From: Owenia fusiformis
Lineage: Eukaryota > Annelida > Polychaeta > Sabellida > Oweniidae
Assembly (NCBI GenBank): GCA_903813345.2
Contig: CAIIXF020000008.1
Span: 36,232,867-36,296,866 of the forward strand
Length of the DNA: 64,000 nucleotides
Reading direction: 5' to 3'
Shown piece by piece: positions 23,447-37,035 of the stretch; the stretch's first letter is position 1; each line of letters opens with the position of its first letter. A model generated the notes under the pieces. The model did no database searches. It had not been told where the DNA came from and saw only the letters and a list, made by a program, of their open reading frames with translations. Position numbers and translations under genes: made by a program.

Positions 23447-23959
23447 GTACAATTATAATATGGCATTTAATATATGGAGTCCATGTTGTCTCTATTGACA
23501 TTAACAAATAAGGGATCTGGAATGCTTGGCAATGCTACTTTTGATGCTTAAACTGGGCTGTTATATTGTTGTCAGGATTAAACTCAACATTTATTTCTAG
23601 AGAACACTAGCTTTGCATGCTAAATCAATGTTGTAGCATGGTATCATCCTGCACATCATGCATGCTCTATCAACCTCTATATTATGCTTTCTAGAGGCAA
23701 GCTGTACTCTCTAGCAAATACAGGTCTTTATGCCCCCTATTGTCTCAATGTCTCCCAACAGAAAAGCCTCTATTTCCAAAGGGAGCACACAGGTCTCGTA
23801 ATAAGGGAGTCCAATCAGAGACACAGACAGTGGCACATGGAAAGAATCCCCAGAGAGTTCAACACATGAACTTGTACTGCAGAAGAGACAAGATTAACCT
23901 AAATATACCATAGTAAATGAATTATGTTTTTCATTTTCCATGCACGATCGCCTATCTAT

Positions 23960-25195
23960 GTATATACTTTGGACATCTCAACACTGTATTTTGACATCTC
24001 TTCCTATACTCTGGCAGTGTGACACTGTACTTTGATATAAATTTATTTTCTATTCTCTGATAGTTCAATGCTGTACTTTGACATAGAATTTCTATACTCT
24101 GACAGTGTAACACTGTACTCTGATATCTCTCACTATATTCTAACAACTCAACACTCTGCTTTGACATCTCTTACTATACTCTGACAACTCAAAACTCTAC
24201 TTTGACATCTCTTACTATACTCTGACAACTCAAAACTCAACTTTGACATCTTTTAGTATACTCTGGCAACTCAAAACTCTACTTTGACATCTCTTGCTAT
24301 ACTCTGACAACTCAACACTCTACTTTGACATCTCTTACTATACTCTGGCAACTCAAAATTGTACTTTGACATCTCTCAGTATACTCTGACAGCTCAAAAC
24401 TCTAAATTGACATCTCTTACGTGTAGTATACTCTCACAGCACAAAACTCTATTTTGACATCTCATAATAGTGACAGCTCGAAACTCTACATTGACATCTC
24501 ATAATACTGACAGCGCGAAATTCTACTTTCACATCTCATAATACTGACAGCTCGAAATTCTACTTTGACATCTCATAATACTGACAGCTCGAAATTCTAC
24601 TTTGACATCTCATAATACTGACAGCTCGAAATTCTACTTTGACATCTCATAATACTGACAGCGCGATATTCTACTTTGACATCTCATAATACTGACAGCT
24701 CAAACCTCTTCTTTGACATCTCATAATACTGACACCGCGAAATTCTATTTTGACATCTCATAATAGTGACAGCTCGAAACTCTACTTTGACATCACATAA
24801 TACTAACAGCTCAAACCTCTACTTTGACATCTCATAATACTGACAGCTCGAAATTCTACTTTGACATCTCATAATACTGACAGCTCGAAATTCTACTTTG
24901 ACATCTCATAATACTGACAGCTCGAAATTCTACTTTGACATCTCATAATACTGACAGCTCGAAATTCTACTTTGACATCTCATAATACTGACAGCGCGAA
25001 ATTCTACTTTGACATCTCATAATACTGACAGCTCAAACCTCTACTTTGACATCTCATAATACTGACAGCTCGAAACTTTATTTTGACATCTCATAATAGT
25101 GACAGCTCTAAACTCTACTTTGACATCTCATAATACTGACAGCTCAAAACTCTACTTTGACATCTCATAATACTGACAGCTCAATCTTGACATCA
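23960..25195. repeat. 37/41-bp minisatellite
   Basis: More than 25 copies. The left part has 41-bp units ('tttgacatctcttactatac', then 'tctgacaactcaaaactcta'); the right part has 37-bp units ('tttgacatctcataatactg', then 'acagctcgaaattctac'). The change of unit length within one array implies a deletion that then spread. Intronic. Confidence 0.92.
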
Positions 25196-25795
25196 TATAC
25201 AAAATTGTCCCAATGATAATATTTAAAAATATTGTTCTTTTCAGATAATAATTTCTTGATAAAAGCATTGCCAGGTTGTTCCCTCCCTACTGTGGGTGTG
25301 ATCTACCCCCCCCCCCCTCACCCCCCATCCCTTTTTATGCCACTTCTACACACTAACACATTATAACCCAAATTCAATACCTAATCCCAATTTTAAATTA
25401 ATAACATTGTTTGTGGTTGTCATTTTTGTTAGTTGATATGCATTTTGTCAATATTTATAAATCAATTGTGTTGACTATGTGTAATCAAATAAATATATTC
25501 CTTTTACAAACTTAAGTTAAAGACAGGAGATATAATTCAGGTCACATATTATTACTTATGTACATGTACACTACAATATCTGTTTGATCACTTTTTAGTT
25601 TTCTATATTTTGCACATTAAATATTTTGAGGATGTTTAAACGTCATTACTGTCTGTTAGTCCACAACTGTATTCACCTTTGAGAATGACAACTAGCGGCA
25701 ATTTGATATGAACCTTTTTATGGGTGATATCTTAGTAGTTGAAGAATAAATTGTCTTCATGAGCTATTTGGTATTTCATTTGATGCATAAAACTA

Positions 25796-26060
25796 CTGCA
25801 TGGGTGCATGCCAATTGCATGGGTGCATGTAATATTGCATGGGTGCATGCCAATTGCATGGGTGCATGTAATATTGGATGGGTGCATGCCAATTACATGG
25901 GTGCATGTAATATTGGATGGATGCATGTCATTTTGCATGGGTGCATTTCATATTGCATAGGTGCATTCTATGTTGCATGGGTGCATTATTATTTCATGGC
26001 TGAATGACTTGTACATGAGTGAATGTTACTTGTTTGGGTAAATTTGAATATATTGCATGG
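25796..26060. repeat. ~19-bp minisatellite, 'catgggtgcatg'
   Basis: About 13 copies of 'gcatgggtgcatgccaatt' or 'gcatgggtgcatgtaatat'. The alternation of two forms makes a 39-bp higher-order unit in the first half. Intronic. Confidence 0.9.
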
Positions 26061-26519
26061 GTGGCATTGGCTTATATTAGGACTTCTATTGAATATCACT
26101 TACTCAAAGCATGTGAATAAAATGAAATAATATGAAGATTTCCTGGTAACTTTGATATTTAAGAACAGAATATTTCAATAAAAAATATCAACTTTACCAA
26201 TAAACGCTCCTGGGAATGCATCAAGTAAAACACTGTTAATTTCATGATTTGAAATAGATTCAGGAATTTTTAAAGTAAATATAAGATAAATAAATGGGAT
26301 AGCACCACACTGTAGTGGATCATTTATCTAAATGGGATCGCTCAAGATTGAATGAAGTAGCTGGAAAGTGAAATTGATAGCTTAAGCACAGTCAGTATGC
26401 AGTTATAATTTGGGGCAAGCCCATTATGATCCATAACTTCTTCTCTCTAAGTCCAAAACTGCACATTGACTGTGAGCTTAAGTCAAAATGAATAGCTTCT
26501 CGTAGAAGTGAGAAAGGAT

Positions 26520-27120
26520 GCCATGGGAAACCTGGAAATTAAGTAAAACTCATGCTAAAAATCCAATAGGATAGCTAAAAATCAAGTGAAAGTTATGTTA
26601 ACAATGTAATGGGATACTGTACCTAGAAACTAAGTGAAATTCATGTTAAACATTCAATAGGATAGCTAAGACTAAGTGAAAGTCATGTTAAAAATTCAAT
26701 AGGTTAGCTAAAGACTAAGTGAGTCATGTTAAAAATTCAATATGATAGCTCAAAACAAAGAGAAAGTCATGTTAACAATTTAATAGATAGCTAAAAACTA
26801 AGTGAAAGTCATGTTAAAAATTCAATATGATAGCTCAAAACTAACTGAAAGTCATGTAAAAAATTCAATATGATAGCTCAAGCTAAGTGAAAGTCATGTT
26901 AAAAATCCAATAGGATAGCTAAAAACTAAGTGAAAGTCATGTTAAAAATTCAATAGGTTAGCTAAAGATTAAGTGAGTCATGTTAAAAATTCAATAGGTT
27001 AGCTAAAGACTAAGTGTTAAAAATTCATTATGATAGCTAAAAAAAGTCATGTTAAAAATGTAATTGGATAACTAGATACTAAATGGAAGTCAAACAAGTA
27101 ATTTAATGGGATAGCTAGAA
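26520..27120. repeat. ~43-bp minisatellite
   Basis: About 14 diverged copies of 'aaaactaagtgaaagtcatg', 'ttaaaaattcaatagg' and 'atagct', with many indels. Intronic. Confidence 0.85.
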
Positions 27121-27461
27121 ATTAAACTAAGAGAAAATTGTGCTAAAATTGGATTGGACAGGGTAATTCTGCTTATAAATTGGGATACTTTTACATCACA
27201 TGGGCTAATTTAATTGCAAGAAATTTTCACATAATTGAATATAACTGGAGAGAGCATGGTTAACCTACAATAAAGGCATCAAAAATTGTCAATGTTTGTG
27301 ATTCCATGAAAAATTGTGACTGTTGGACCTTCATTGTATTATTAGAGTGCATCTTGCAAATCATATGTGCATGTAGTAGTATGATGTGTGTGGTTTAAAA
27401 TGGTCTGAATATGAGATGATTCATCCATCCTTGTCATGTACATGTTGCCCATAAATAGGGA

Positions 27462-27763
27462 GGTATGGCTACATATTTTTAAGAGAACGGAATGAATGTG
27501 TTATATTATGACCCCCCCCCTCCCAGAGGTCACTGTAACCGTCCCCTCTTAATTGTTTGCATTACACCATATTCCTTATAAAATCTGTATTGCGTACATT
27601 TTTATTCTTATTCCTAATATGTGTCTAGTTCAAATCACAACTATTTTCCTTTTAATGTTATTCTCAATTAGATGAGTAAATACTATAAAGGGGAGGTTAT
27701 TCCCCGAAGGACAATAATTCCACACATTCTCATCCAACTTCTCTTAAAAGTGTGTAGCTAACC
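27462..27763. mobile_element. MITE-like element with TIRs
   Basis: The left end 'gctacatatttttaagagaa' and right end 'ttctcttaaaagtgtgtagc' are near-perfect inverted repeats. It is related to the copy at 14988-15200, and both contain 'aatattatga' or 'tatattatga' shortly inside the left end. About 300 bp, non-coding. The rest of the intron to 28489 is featureless. Confidence 0.7.
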
Positions 27764-28489
27764 TCTTTATTTATTGAAATGGCATGATAGAATGCATGGC
27801 ATGAATATAATATTACCTATACAAGTATATGAGATATACATCAGTTTGTATAATAAAATGATATAACACTAACATTGCAATAACTTCTTGTTTGCAACAC
27901 AGCACATTTCTAACAAAATTTGTATTGCATACATTTCTTTTCTTAGCACGAGGCAATTCTCGTTGTTTGAAATATTGATTTGAAAGATTTAAGTATCCAG
28001 CTAAACAATTATGATTACTGTGTTTCATTGTTTATATGTATTTAATAATCATCTTTGATATGAATAAATATACATTCAGCATGATCAGTTAGTTATTTTC
28101 TTAATGTTCTTTATTCTATAAAATTAGGTTAAACTATTCATTATAGTATCTGGCATTTTAAAGAGCAATGTGCAATAAACATCAAGATATTTTATCAACT
28201 TTTTCAGATTTTGGTATTACTGAACTATTTTAGAAATCTCTGGTCTTATAAGTGTGTGCTCATGTTGAAAGGGGGGGGGGATTTGATATATAAACGGCAC
28301 ATTCGCAAAATGGCTCAAAACATGTTCAATGGAACATTACGAAAATAAAATGCATGTAGTTTCAATTAAAACACAATTCAAATCAGGAGTTATCCAAACC
28401 ATGTCTCTGAAGCGCCGTAACAAGCATACATGTTTGTGTAATCTATGACACATTTAGCTCATCATACTGAATGTTATATATCATTTTAG

Positions 28490-28626
28490 AGATACTGCCA
28501 ACAGTTCGAACGAAACCCGAAGAGGAAGATCCTCATCCTGAGAGCAAGTCTGGCATAAAGGCTGCAGTAGTTGAGCTCATCGCAGAAGTCGTCATAGATT
28601 CGGATCCAGCAACAGTAAAATCTAAA
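28490..28626 (+). CDS. PLCB4-like: PLC-beta exon 15: X-Y linker
   Basis: 137 nt, phase 1 in, phase 0 out, acceptor 'atcattttag', donor 'gtaaca'. It reads EILPTVRTKPEEEDPHPESK then SGIKAAVVELIAEVVI and DSDPATVKSK. This is the last part of the linker before the Y box. An internal GT at 28615 is a poorer donor in the same frame. The intron after it (28627-29151) shows nothing. Confidence 0.85.
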
Positions 28627-29151
28627 GTAACAAAAATTTCATGAATTTCCAAATTCTCATTTTTAGTACAAATCTATTTTTTTTCAATAGTCTGGGTGCC
28701 GGATAATTTAGCTTTTTAAAAAATGTCTCAAATAATTTGTAAAGATATTTGGATCCTTTAACAACTACATGGGGTATTTGATTATTAACATTTGACTTTG
28801 ACATCAACATGGGATATTTGTGATTTCGATGTTTATGACACTTGATGATGGTTGTGATAAAGTAATCTTAATTTCAAAGTGCTGTTATCCCACCCTCCAC
28901 CTTCCATATTGCAAAATTTGAAAATTATGATTTGCTTTTCACTTGAGTTTATCAAAAAATGTATGAACATTCTTCACAAATGAAATAGTAACTTTCCCGA
29001 ACCCTCTAGCAAATAAATGTTAGCGGTTTCCCAACTACTGACATTTGAACACTTGAGTTTAAGAATTTTCAGTAGAGTATGTATTATCCTATGTTAAATA
29101 ACTTTAGTTTAAAATATTGAAGTTTTAAAACAGAGAATTCTTTGTTTCTAG

Positions 29152-29293
29152 GGCAGTCTTACGGCAGATGAAGAAGCTGCGTTAATGTCTAGTTATCACT
29201 ACACTAGCGCCACCACAAACATACACCCATACCTCTCATCTCTCGTCAACTACGCACAACCTGTCAAATTCCAAGGATTTGATATCGCTGAAG
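29152..29293 (+). CDS. PLCB4-like: PLC-beta exon 16: linker end and Y-box entry
   Basis: 142 nt, phase 0 in, phase 1 out, acceptor 'ctttgtttctag', donor 'gtaaca'. It reads [20 protein letters not shown] then [20 protein letters not shown] and [17 protein letters not shown] with [11 protein letters not shown] is diagnostic for PLCB4-class enzymes. Confidence 0.97.
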
Positions 29294-29711
29294 GTAACAT
29301 TTTTTTGTTCAGAAAATCTTTTTAAATTGAAAATGTTTCATTATTTTCTCTTGTAGAAAGGATAATTATTTCAATTTTTGCTGTCCTTAGTTTAAGGATA
29401 ATGAATCCTGAAAATGTGGACATATGGATAAATGAGGATTCAAAATGACCCTCCTCATTTTATAACTTTTGAATATGAATACAATTTTTAAATGTATTTA
29501 ATCTAATAAGCCTATCCTTGAAGCCAAAGCCATTCCATGATACCTTGTATCGCTTATGTTTTCGATTGGTTCATTTAGACCATTGAAAGTAATTAGCATT
29601 AACATTGTCTACAATGTATACGTTAAAAGTCTGTAAAATGTGAATGACTTCATACTGGGTAATTATGTATAAATAATTGTTCATTAATATGCAAATTTTG
29701 TTAATTTTCAG

Positions 29712-29796
29712 AGAGAAATTTCACATTTAATATGTCATCGTTTAACGAGTCAACTGGTCTCGGTTATTTAAAGAATGAGGCTGATAAGTTTGTGAA
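29712..29796 (+). CDS. PLCB4-like: PLC-beta exon 17A: Y box, version A
   Basis: 85 nt, phase 1 in, phase 2 out, acceptor 'ttaattttcag', donor 'gtatcctt'. It reads (E)[18 protein letters not shown] then LKNEADKFV(N). The first Ser-Ser of MSSF includes the phosphate-binding serine of the Y box (Ser522 in PLC-delta1). Its end KFVN followed by YNKRQ fits vertebrate PLCB4 well, so A is closer to the ancestral form at its C-terminal half. The length is not a multiple of three, so A and B cannot both be included. Confidence 0.95.
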
Positions 29797-29934
29797 GTAT
29801 CCTTCATAAGCAGCATGTTCATTAAATATATGTTTGTTTATTGTTAATTTAACATTCCTGCATGTACACATCTACCATTGAGGGTCCAGTTTTGAAACAC
29901 AGTTAAACATGTGAAGTATAATACCTCTTTAAGT

Positions 29935-31450
29935 GGAACATTTTTCAGAGTCACATGTCCAATTGACTTAATGTTAAATGGATCTGGAACACTTTTCAGA
30001 GTCCCATGACCAATTGCCTTAATGTTAAATGGATCTGGAACACTTTTCAGAGTCCCATGTCCAATTGACTTAATGTTAAATGGATCTGGAACACTTTTTG
30101 GAGTCCAACGACCAATTGACTTATTGTTAAATGGATCTGGAACATTTTTTGGAGTCCCATGACCAATTGACTTAATCTTAAATGGATCTGGAACACATTT
30201 TGGAGTCCCATGTCGAATTGACTTAATGTTAAATGGATCTGGAACGCTTTTTGGAGTCCCATGTCCAATTGACTTAATGTTAAATGGATCTGGAACACTT
30301 TTTGGAGTCCCATGACCAATTGACTTATTGTTAAATGGATCTGGAACATTTTTTTGGAGTCCCATGACCAATTGACTTAATGTTAAATGGATCTGGAACA
30401 CTTTTTGGAGTCCCATGACCAACTGACTTAATGTTAAATGGATCTGGAACACTTTTCAGAGTCCCATGACCAATTGACTTATTGTTAAATGGATCTGGAA
30501 AACTTTTTGGAGTCCCATGTCCAATTGACTTAATGTTAAATGGATCTGGAACACTTTTTGGAGTCCCATGACCAATTGACTTATTGTTAAATGGATCTGG
30601 AACATTTTTTAGAGTCCCATGTCCAATTGACGTAATGTTAAATGGATCTGGAACACTTTTCGGAGTCCCATGACCAATTGACTTATTGTTAAATGGATCT
30701 GGAACACTTTTTAGAGTCCCATGTCCAATTGACGTAATGTTAAATGGATGTGGAACACTTTTCAGAGTCCAATGACCAACTGACTTAATGTTAAATGGAT
30801 CTGGAACATTTTTCAGAGTCCCATGTCCAATTGACTTAATGTTAAATGGATCTGCAACACTTTGGAGTCCCATGACCAATTGACTTAATGTTAAATGGAT
30901 CTGGAACATTTTCAGAGTCCCATGTCCAATTGATGTAATGTTAAATGGATCTGGAACACTTTTCGGAGTCCCATGACCAATTGACGTAATGTTAAATGGA
31001 TCTGGAACATTTTTCAGAGTCCCATGTCCAATTGACGTAATGTTAAATGGATCTGGAACACTTTTCGGAGTCCCATGACCAATTGACTTAATGTTAAATG
31101 GATCTGGAACATTTTCAGAGTCCCATGTCCAATTGATGTAATGTTAAATGGATCTGGAACACTTTTCGGAGTCCCATGACCAATTGACGTAATGTTAAAT
31201 GGATCTGGAACATTTTTCAGAGTCCCATGTCCAATTGACGTAATGTTAAATGGATCTGGAACACTTTTCGGAGTCCCATGACCAATTGACTTAATGTTAA
31301 ATGGATCTGGAATACTTTTTGGAGTCCCATGATCAATTGACTTAATGTTAAATGGATCTTGAACACTTTTCAGAGTCCCATGACCAATTGCCTTAATGTT
31401 AAATGGACTTCAATAAGTGGAACACCTACACCTTTAAAGTGGAACACTTT
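29935..31450. repeat. 51-bp minisatellite
   Basis: About 29 copies of a 51-bp unit: 'ggaacacttttcggagtccc', 'atgaccaattgacttaatgt', 'taaatggatct'. Because 51 is a multiple of three, long minus-strand frames with a 17-residue period (PDPFNIKSIGHGT) stay open; these are not genes. It lies between exons 17A and 17B. Confidence 0.94.
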
Positions 31451-31807
31451 TTAGAGGTTCCAAAGTCATAACCTATGAGCCTTGCACAAAGTTTTCCTCA
31501 AATCCACCAATGCTCCTTATCTACAAGTAGAGGTGAGGCATATACAACGGCTTAAAGCAAGATTTTTACATAATAATTCGAGTCATATATCCATATTTAA
31601 ATACAATCTGCTTCATGGAAAATTGTTAAATGGTGATTCAATCAAAACTGGCCCCTGAATTTGAGTATTTGGCAGTATTACACCAGTAACTGAAAGCACA
31701 GATTTCACATCGTGCGAAGGAGAAAACATACTGTAAAAAGACGTTGTCAATATAGAGCTTATTTGCATTTTGTCTGGAAATAATTTTTGCCAAATATTAA
31801 TACAGTA

Positions 31808-32918
31808 CAGTAAAACCTGAGTTAGTGAACACATCTCTCTAGTGAACACCTATTAACAGTGAATGTTTTTATTGGGCAAAACCTTTTTCTCCCATTGACT
31901 CCCATGTTAAAGTGCAATCCTATAGTGAACACCTACCAACTATGAACAGTGAACACTAAACCCTGGGAAAATCAATTGAATTATCCTGTCTCTAGTGAAC
32001 ATTGAATCAGATATAAGATTTCTCGCGGATTTTCTGCAACTGCCTTATCAGAGTTAAGCAGTTTATGTTTATATTACCTGCCAAAAATAATTAAAAGGTC
32101 AATTTGAGATCTTGATCTCTTTTATTGAAACAGGTGTGACTAATTATAATTCTTAATAAGCTTTGTTTTTGTAACACAGGATATGCGTCTGGGATTGATT
32201 GCTTGGAGATAATCTGGCTAACTATTATTACCTCTATCTGCTAAGTCCCAACTTAATCTTTTTTCTCATCCCGTCAATTTAAAAAACGATTGAATCAAAA
32301 TTATAATTCATGATCATTTCACTATTAACTGCATCTATCATGTCCTTTAACTAATTCAATAAAGTCCTTTAACTGACTCAAATGTCTCAAAAATTCCACT
32401 ATTTAAAGGACCATCTTGATGAGATAAAAAGAATTATATAGAGATAAAAATTTGACAATAAAAGGATGAACCATTCAGATGACAGTCAGTCTAAAATAAG
32501 TCAGTTTGTATATAGCATTACAACAAATTAAATACTTAACGCTTGAATGTCATGGGTTAATATGGGTAGAAAATACAATTTAAATTTATTATTCAAATAT
32601 GAATATGTTTTAATTCTTTTTAAGACTCATTTTATTTTAGTTTGATAAAATGTGCTGTTTTAACCAACATGGAATTGTGGATATTTTTCGATTACATGCA
32701 CCTTAATGTAAGAGTGCCACTGTTAAAAAAGTGTATATCTAAATAAATAAATAATTAATAAATGAATAAATAAATATTCCCTCCTCTCTTTAAATAGCTT
32801 GTCTCTTTATATAATATGGCAAAATGCCGCGAAATCAAATCATTGCTGTAGTGAACACCTACTAACAGTGAACATTTTTTCTTGGCAAAAAATTGTTCAC
32901 TATACGCAGGTTTTACTG
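31808..32918. mobile_element. Non-autonomous pogo/Tigger-like DNA element
   Basis: The left end 'cagtaaaacctgagttagtg' pairs with the right end 'cactatacgcaggttttactg' as terminal inverted repeats, and each end is flanked by TA, as expected for a TA target duplication. The interior (1.1 kb) repeats 'gtgaacacctantaacagtgaa' motifs near both ends and has no transposase frame. CAGTAAAACCT ends are typical of pogo-like elements; the family name is inference. Confidence 0.7.
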
Positions 32919-33689
32919 TAAATCCTTTATATACGGGCACCTGAATAAGGAACCACTTTTCTGGTCCCGAATTCCATTCATCTACTCAAGTTAAAAACAT
33001 GAAATATGAACACCTAATAATTTGAATGGGTAAGCCCAGCCAACAGATGTTTCGATACTGTTTTTGATAAACTACAAAAATACACTCAGTTAAGATGTGA
33101 TATAATGCCAATATTTTATAGGTGTATACTGTATACCTTGATGTTGTTTAGATTTACATGCATTTTGCTGCTTAAAGAACCCCCTTTATGTTATGAAGGG
33201 ACCATCTCATATATTTCACTCTAAATCCTACATGCAATTGCTTGTTTAGTGGCTAGATGAGGCTGTTTGAAACTAAATGCAAAAATCATTTTTCAAATAA
33301 TTATATTTTTTTTAAAAATCTCCCTTTTTCTTAAAATGGTTTTGATAACATTAATGGGTGGGTGTATGTATGGGTCCTATATTAAGATAGATTTTAGGGC
33401 AAAGCATTTGAGATGGCCCCTTGGGAAACTTAAGTGACCAAGATCCGTTTGTTGCCTTAACATGAAATAAAAATCTTTAGATCTTTTAAGAGATGAATTG
33501 GATTGAATTTTACAAGTATAAAGTGACAAAGTGACTCTCAATGCAATCATGTAACAACACATACTCATATATAAAATGTATTATATGCTTTGATTTGATA
33601 TTAGTATATTTTATATTTTTGTTCATTATTTTAATTTGATCTTTAGTATTGCCTTTATTTATTTAAAGTAATTTTCTTGCTTTGCAGCT

Positions 33690-34235
33690 TGCAGCACCAT
33701 GCTCCAATGCATTTGAAACATTGTCCATTTTTTTACCCCAATGACCAATGCATTATATATTTTTATACGCTACCCATGCATTGTTAAAATTCTTCCCACA
33801 CTTGCCCATACATTGTTTAAATATTTCCAATGTTTGCACTTTGAACACTGATTATTGTTAGTCAATTTATTATCATTTACATTTTGTGTACAATATAGGT
33901 CACTACATGTAACTGCCTTAATGGCATTATATGGTGGACATATTTTCATGACCCATACATTGTTCAATATTCCCTGTATTTGTACTGCTTCCCATGGATT
34001 CCTGAAATACTGTACTTCCAAATACCATATTCATATAGATGGTGTACATTGACCCATTGATTGTTCAAACGATTTATGTCACACGCTCCCCTCTCTATAT
34101 TAACAGATAACCTATTATATGTTGAATTTTTCCCATACTTTCTGCCCATGAATTGTTCAATGTTCCGGTGTTGACACTCTACCAATGAATTGTTCAATGT
34201 CTCCCATGTACAAACTACCCATGGATTGTTTACAC
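33690..34235. repeat. Degenerate minisatellite before exon 17B
   Basis: Irregular repeats of 'cccatgnattgttcaat' with 'nttccc' spacers continue almost to the exon 17B acceptor. The 32919-33689 stretch before it has no recognisable feature. Confidence 0.6.
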
Positions 34236-34298
34236 GTTCACGATGCATCCATGTTGTCAGTAATGGCTATAATAGTTGCATGCGCATGTGTGTTGTAG

Positions 34299-34383
34299 AA
34301 CGAGATATTGCCTACAATATGTCATCTTTCAACGAGAATGTTGCCCTTGGCCTGCTTAAAAACACAGTCATTGAAATGAATGA
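34299..34383 (+). CDS. PLCB4-like: PLC-beta exon 17B: Y box, version B
   Basis: 85 nt with the same phases as 17A; acceptor 'gtgttgtag', donor 'gtatcctt', identical to 17A's over eight bases. It reads (E)RDIAYNMSSFNENVALGL then LKNTVIEMN(D). NMSSFNE is unchanged, but by my count only 14 of 29 residues are shared with 17A. B keeps the I-x-Y before NMSSF that vertebrates have, whereas A keeps the later part. Splicing A to B would hit a stop within the exon. Confidence 0.93.
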
Positions 34384-35139
34384 GTATCCTTGAATTTCGT
34401 AAAGTTTTGTAGTTCGTGCAGTAGTATCATGACATCACAAAATCATCTCATTGCTCCGTGTCAATCATTGTGATGTCACACTTGCCTCGAATGTAAAAAC
34501 ACATTATGATAGGTTTATTTTGATGCTGAAACGGTCAAAACTGGCTACACAGAAATACATCAATATAATAATATTCATGTTTATCTATTTAATAGAAATC
34601 TAGGATTATGTCTCATGTTCAACAATTGCCTGGTTCTATTTCCAAAAGATGAAATTTGGCAAAAAAGCATGGCATTGTGTTGATGTTGTATACATTGGCA
34701 GTGTTGTAGTAGTTGTAGCATTAGAATTGTTGTTGCTTTATTATAAAAGAAATAAAAGGTGAATATGTATATGTGAATCGTAAGAAAGAAAGGCAATAGC
34801 AAAGCATAGCAAAGTGAAATGTTATCTATTTATTCAGTTCACCTTTCATTTCTTAAATTCTTTTGTTCATTACATATAATTGTTTCTTGCGCATTTTGAA
34901 ATTTTAATTTTTTGCATTTGTTGAGAAAATACTTATCCTGTGCCATTCTGCATGCAAATGAGGCCTAAAGTTGATATTAATGTCATATACAATATACATG
35001 TATGACAGAAATTTGCTCATTTCACAAAATTTCACATTAACATTCACATCAAAATCTAATTGAGGAAGTATTGATTCTACAATTTTCTTTATTCATTTCT
35101 AGTTTTTGTACAGAATTATCACATATTTAAATCTCTGCA
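34384..35139. other. Intron after exon 17B, nothing notable
   Basis: No exon or clear repeat seen before the 21-bp array. Confidence 0.55.
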
Positions 35140-35690
35140 TTGAAAAGATTCATATTGAAATTGATAACATTCATATTCAAATTGACAACATTCATTTTCA
35201 AATTGATAACATTCTTATTGAAATTGATAACACTCATATTGAAATTGATAACACTCATATTGAAATTGAAAACATTCACATTGAAATTGATAACATTCAT
35301 ATTCAAATTGATAACATTCATTTTCAAATTGATAAAATTCTTATTGAAATTGATAACATTCATATTCAAATTGATAACATTCATATTCAAATTGATAACA
35401 TTCTCATTGAAATTGATAACATTCATATTCAAATTGATAACATTCATATTCAAATTGACAACCATCAAATTGATAACATTTATATTCAAATGCACAACCT
35501 TCAAATATCAAATTGATAACCTTCATATTCAAATTGAAAATATTCATATTCAAATTGATTACATCAATATTCAAATTGATAACATTCACATTCAAATTGA
35601 CAATGTTCAAATATCAAATTGATAACATTCATATTCAAATTGATAACATATTCAGCTTTAAAGAGATTATATAATATTCAAATTGATAAT
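35140..35690. repeat. 21-bp minisatellite
   Basis: About 25 copies of 'cattcatattcaaattgata'(a). Several frames stay open on both strands with a seven-residue period because 21 is a multiple of three. The array ends about 50 bp before exon 18. Confidence 0.93.
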
Positions 35691-35737
35691 ACGCTCAATA
35701 GTATCATGCTGTATGTAAATGCTCCTTAACCAGTCAG

Positions 35738-35810
35738 TTATAACAAGAGACAGTTGAGCCGTATCTACCCAAAGGGAGGAAGAGTTGATTCCAGCAATTA
35801 CATGCCTCAG
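35738..35810 (+). CDS. PLCB4-like: PLC-beta exon 18: Y box
   Basis: 73 nt, phase 2 in, phase 0 out, donor 'gtaaga'. It reads [19 protein letters not shown] then NYMPQ. [18 protein letters not shown] is the Y-box core containing the inositol-phosphate-binding Arg and Tyr. A 'cag' four bases earlier (35733) is a competing acceptor that would break the frame. Confidence 0.97.
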
Positions 35811-36021
35811 GTAAGACTCACACTTTCTATGGTTTATGGGGATTTGTGTTGTTTTCTGGTGCTAATCACTGCATTACATAATACACATAAAGCATATTGT
35901 ATATTTTAAAGAATTGTGTAACTTTACTAAGAAGGTACTGCTCATTGAAGTTGAATTTGGCTGGTATTAGCATTTACCTTTGATGTTTGAATATTACCCT
36001 GTATTCAACATATTATACCAA

Positions 36022-36381
<360 letters not shown>

Positions 36382-36531
36382 TAATGTATTTCATATATTT
36401 ATTTCCATATTTGGAGATTCTGACCTCAAAATTAATGCCCATAGGCATTGTTTAGAAAGCTTATTCTTTAAGTGGGTTCTATTTTCCTATACATGCTAAA
36501 AATATTTTTTTCAATTTTCAACTGAAAGTAA

Positions 36532-36954
<423 letters not shown>

Positions 36955-37035
36955 TAAGGGTAGATTTCAAGATGCTGGGATATTTAATTTAGTTTACTTA
37001 CTTGTAGTTGTATGGTTGTAATAGGTTTATATGGA

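Noticed and set aside
23960-25195. Array resembling a CRISPR or satellite-type repeat-spacer locus
   Set aside because: There are no unique spacers; units are contiguous minisatellite copies in an animal intron.
29844-30909. Long minus-strand frames with a PDPFNIKSIGHGT period as a gene
   Set aside because: This is a 51-bp minisatellite that stays open by unit length. Several frames are open at once, and indels break them.
35106-35622. Frames on both strands in the 21-bp array
   Set aside because: Overlapping frames on both strands with seven-residue periods are a repeat artefact.
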